DNA of 64,000 bases from Pseudaestuariivita rosea (lineage in GTDB: Bacteria > Pseudomonadota > Alphaproteobacteria > Rhodobacterales > Rhodobacteraceae). The stretch covers positions 124,001 through 188,000 of the forward strand of contig NZ_JACNMP010000001.1 in the NCBI RefSeq assembly GCF_017592335.1. Direction: 5' to 3'. Position 1 is the stretch's first letter; the number at the start of each line of letters is the position of its first letter. The notes beneath the pieces are model-generated. The model worked only from the letters and a program-made list of their open reading frames with translations, was not told where the DNA came from and did no database searches. The position numbers and the translations under genes were made by a program. Shown here one piece after another: positions 62,633 through 64,000 of the stretch.

Positions 62633-64000
62633 CTATGACAGGCGTGAGATAACGCAGGTGACTTCGACCTTTTTGCCGATCTCGGTTTGGGTGACCTGGC
62701 GTGTGAGTTTTTTCAGTTCGTCTTCCAGTGCGTCGTCGTCCATCAGCGTCTTGTCGGAGGCGCGCATCAGGAACTGGCCCAGGTCGTGTTCCAGCACCTC
62801 AACCAGTGGCGCGTTTGATGTGCCGGTTTCGGCAAGCCCGCGCAGTTCGCACCAGGGTTCGCCCAAGGGTTCGCCGTCTTCGTCCACGATCACCGTGACA
62901 ATGACGTGGCCGTTCAGCGCCATGCGGATGCGGTCGCGGACGATGCCGTCAAACGCGCCGATCTGGACCGCACCATCCAGGTAAGTGCGGCCGCTTTCGA
63001 TGTATTCCGCCACACTGGGGGCGTTGCCGGACAGGTCAATCATCATGCCGTTCACGGCGACGATGCCTTGAAACCCGTTGGTCTGCCCCAGCTTGACGTG
63101 TTCGCGCAGGTGGCGGTGTTCGCCGTGCATGGGCACCACGATCTGCGGGTTCACCAGCTGATGCATCTGTTCTAGATCCGGACGGTTGGCGTGGCCCGAG
63201 ACGTGGTAAAGGCCGCTGCTGTCGTCGACGACATCGACGCCCTGTTCGCTGAGCTGGTTGATGATGCGGATCACATCGCGTTCGTTGCCGGGGATGGTTT
63301 TTGAGGAAAAGAGGAACAGATCGCCTTCGGACAGGCTGAGCCCCATGTACTTGCCGTTGGCCAGTTGTGCGGTCGCGGCGCGGCGTTCGCCCTGGCTGCC
63401 GGTGACCAGCAGCATCAGGTTGTCGCGCGGGATTTCGCGGGCGTCTTCCGGGCTGACCACCGTGGGGAAATCAGTCAGGATGCCGGTTTCCACCGCCGCT
63501 TCGATCATCCGCCGCATCGCGCGGCCCAGAAGGCAGATCGATCGCCCTGTCGCCCGCCCAGCTTCGGCCAGCGTTTTGACCCGTGCGATGTTGCTGGCAA
63601 AGGTCGTGGCGATGACCATGCCTTTTTGTCCAGCCACCAGCTTTTTGATTTCAGGCCCAACCGTGCTTTCCGACCGGCCCGCATGACCCGAGAACACATT
63701 GGTCGAATCGCACACCAGCGCCCGCACACCCGGCTTGGCCACGCTTTCCCAAAGCGCGCGGTCAAAGGGTTCGCCCACCACCGGGGTTTCATCAAGCTTG
63801 AAGTCGCCCGTGTGCACCACGCGGCCAGCAGGTGTGTCGATCACCAAGGCGGAACTTTCAGGCACCGAGTGTGAGATGGGTAAAAAGCCTACGGTAAAAG
63901 GTCCCGCCTGCACAGTTTCGGGCCAGGGGCTGGCGGTTTTGACGGCCTCTGCTTCAATGGCGTATTCGTCCAGTTTGCGCCGTGCGATATTCGCTGTGAA
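62633..64000 (-). CDS. rnj: ribonuclease J (5' end beyond the window)
   Basis: The last 455 residues of a metallo-beta-lactamase/beta-CASP nuclease that degrades and processes RNA from the 5' end. Visible parts include ANIARRKLDEYAIEAEAV, HTGDFKLDETPV, the beta-CASP segment DSTNVFSGHAGRSE and VTGSQGE, HVSGHANRPDL, and VPMHGEHRHLREH. The HxHxDH zinc motif of the N-terminus lies outside the window. The frame is open to the last base. Confidence 0.9.
   Translation of the reverse strand, partial: FTANIARRKLDEYAIEAEAVKTASPWPETVQAGPFTVGFLPISHSVPESSALVIDTPAGRVVHTGDFKLDETPVVGEPFDRALWESVAKPGVRALVCDSTNVFSGHAGRSESTVGPEIKKLVAGQKGMVIATTFASNIARVKTLAEAGRATGRSICLLGRAMRRMIEAAVETGILTDFPTVVSPEDAREIPRDNLMLLVTGSQGERRAATAQLANGKYMGLSLSEGDLFLFSSKTIPGNERDVIRIINQLSEQGVDVVDDSSGLYHVSGHANRPDLEQMHQLVNPQIVVPMHGEHRHLREHVKLGQTNGFQGIVAVNGMMIDLSGNAPSVAEYIESGRTYLDGAVQIGAFDGIVRDRIRMALNGHVIVTVIVDEDGEPLGEPWCELRGLAETGTSNAPLVEVLEHDLGQFLMRASDKTLMDDDALEDELKKLTRQVTQTEIGKKVEVTCVISRLS

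Noticed and set aside
1-64000. CRISPR arrays, tRNA or rRNA genes, prophage or insertion sequences
   Set aside because: No regularly spaced repeats, no cloverleaf-like intergenic sequences, no transposase, integrase or phage structural genes were seen.

Overview
The window looks like a chromosomal segment of a marine Roseobacter-group alphaproteobacterium (Rhodobacterales). Evidence: an F0 ATP synthase operon in the order atpI-atpB-atpE-atpF'-atpF with no F1 genes beside it; a murA / DUF2948 / hisD / UPF0262 / low-Mr phosphatase block; DUF3422, DUF1045 and DUF6455 proteins; MeaB, pyruvate carboxylase, and short GC-rich dispersed repeats. I see no rRNA, tRNA, CRISPR array, prophage or insertion sequence. 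Genes are densely packed on both strands, with many 4-base overlaps. Species cannot be named from the sequence alone.

Layout. 1-8150: a cut-off gene end, a secreted phytase-esterase-like protein, a penicillin-binding D,D-carboxypeptidase with a SPOR domain, a glycosyltransferase, an M20 amidohydrolase, DUF3422 and a 2H-phosphoesterase-like DUF1045 protein. 8151-12786: a 546-base non-coding stretch, then a phospho-signalling cassette (membrane Ser/Thr kinase, FHA reader, PP2C phosphatase). 12801-13635: a GntR/FadR regulator with a 14-bp-arm inverted repeat just before its start, closed by a two-way terminator. 13650-16164: F0 ATP synthase. 16368-20386: ArsR regulator, LysR-EamA pair divergent from an azoreductase, lactate dehydrogenase. 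20466-23571: an unrecognised protein, a cytochrome P450 with a likely C-terminal frameshift, and a 2-hydroxychromene-2-carboxylate isomerase-like protein.

23659-33386: lolA, ftsK, an aminotransferase and an RND efflux pair. 33594-38614: meaB, YgfZ-like folate-binding protein, TIGR04283-type glycosyltransferase, an MsbA-like exporter overlapping a tyrosine-phosphatase-like gene. 38780-43846: class V aminotransferase, GNAT, DUF2235 hydrolase overlapping an orphan form-II CoxL-type molybdenum hydroxylase subunit. 43979-51775: valS (with a compositionally different insert), a low-GC GT32 glycosyltransferase and pyruvate carboxylase. 51861-56578: small proteins, an M48 lipoprotein peptidase, DUF6455 preceded by an FNR-type box, rimO, and a LuxR-HTH/hydrolase fusion. 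56839-64000: methyltransferase, the hisD/murA block, and a 5'-truncated RNase J.

Themes: envelope maintenance (carboxypeptidase, LolA, FtsK, MurA, exporters, glycosyltransferases), central carbon and energy metabolism (ATP synthase, LldD, Pyc, MeaB), and regulation. The most unusual items are the kinase-FHA-PP2C cassette, the LuxR-hydrolase fusion with a non-canonical nucleophile elbow, the FNR box inside a terminator hairpin, the P450 frameshift, and a family of REP-like elements, one of which supplies the start codon of a GNAT gene. None of these amounts to a demonstrated new system.
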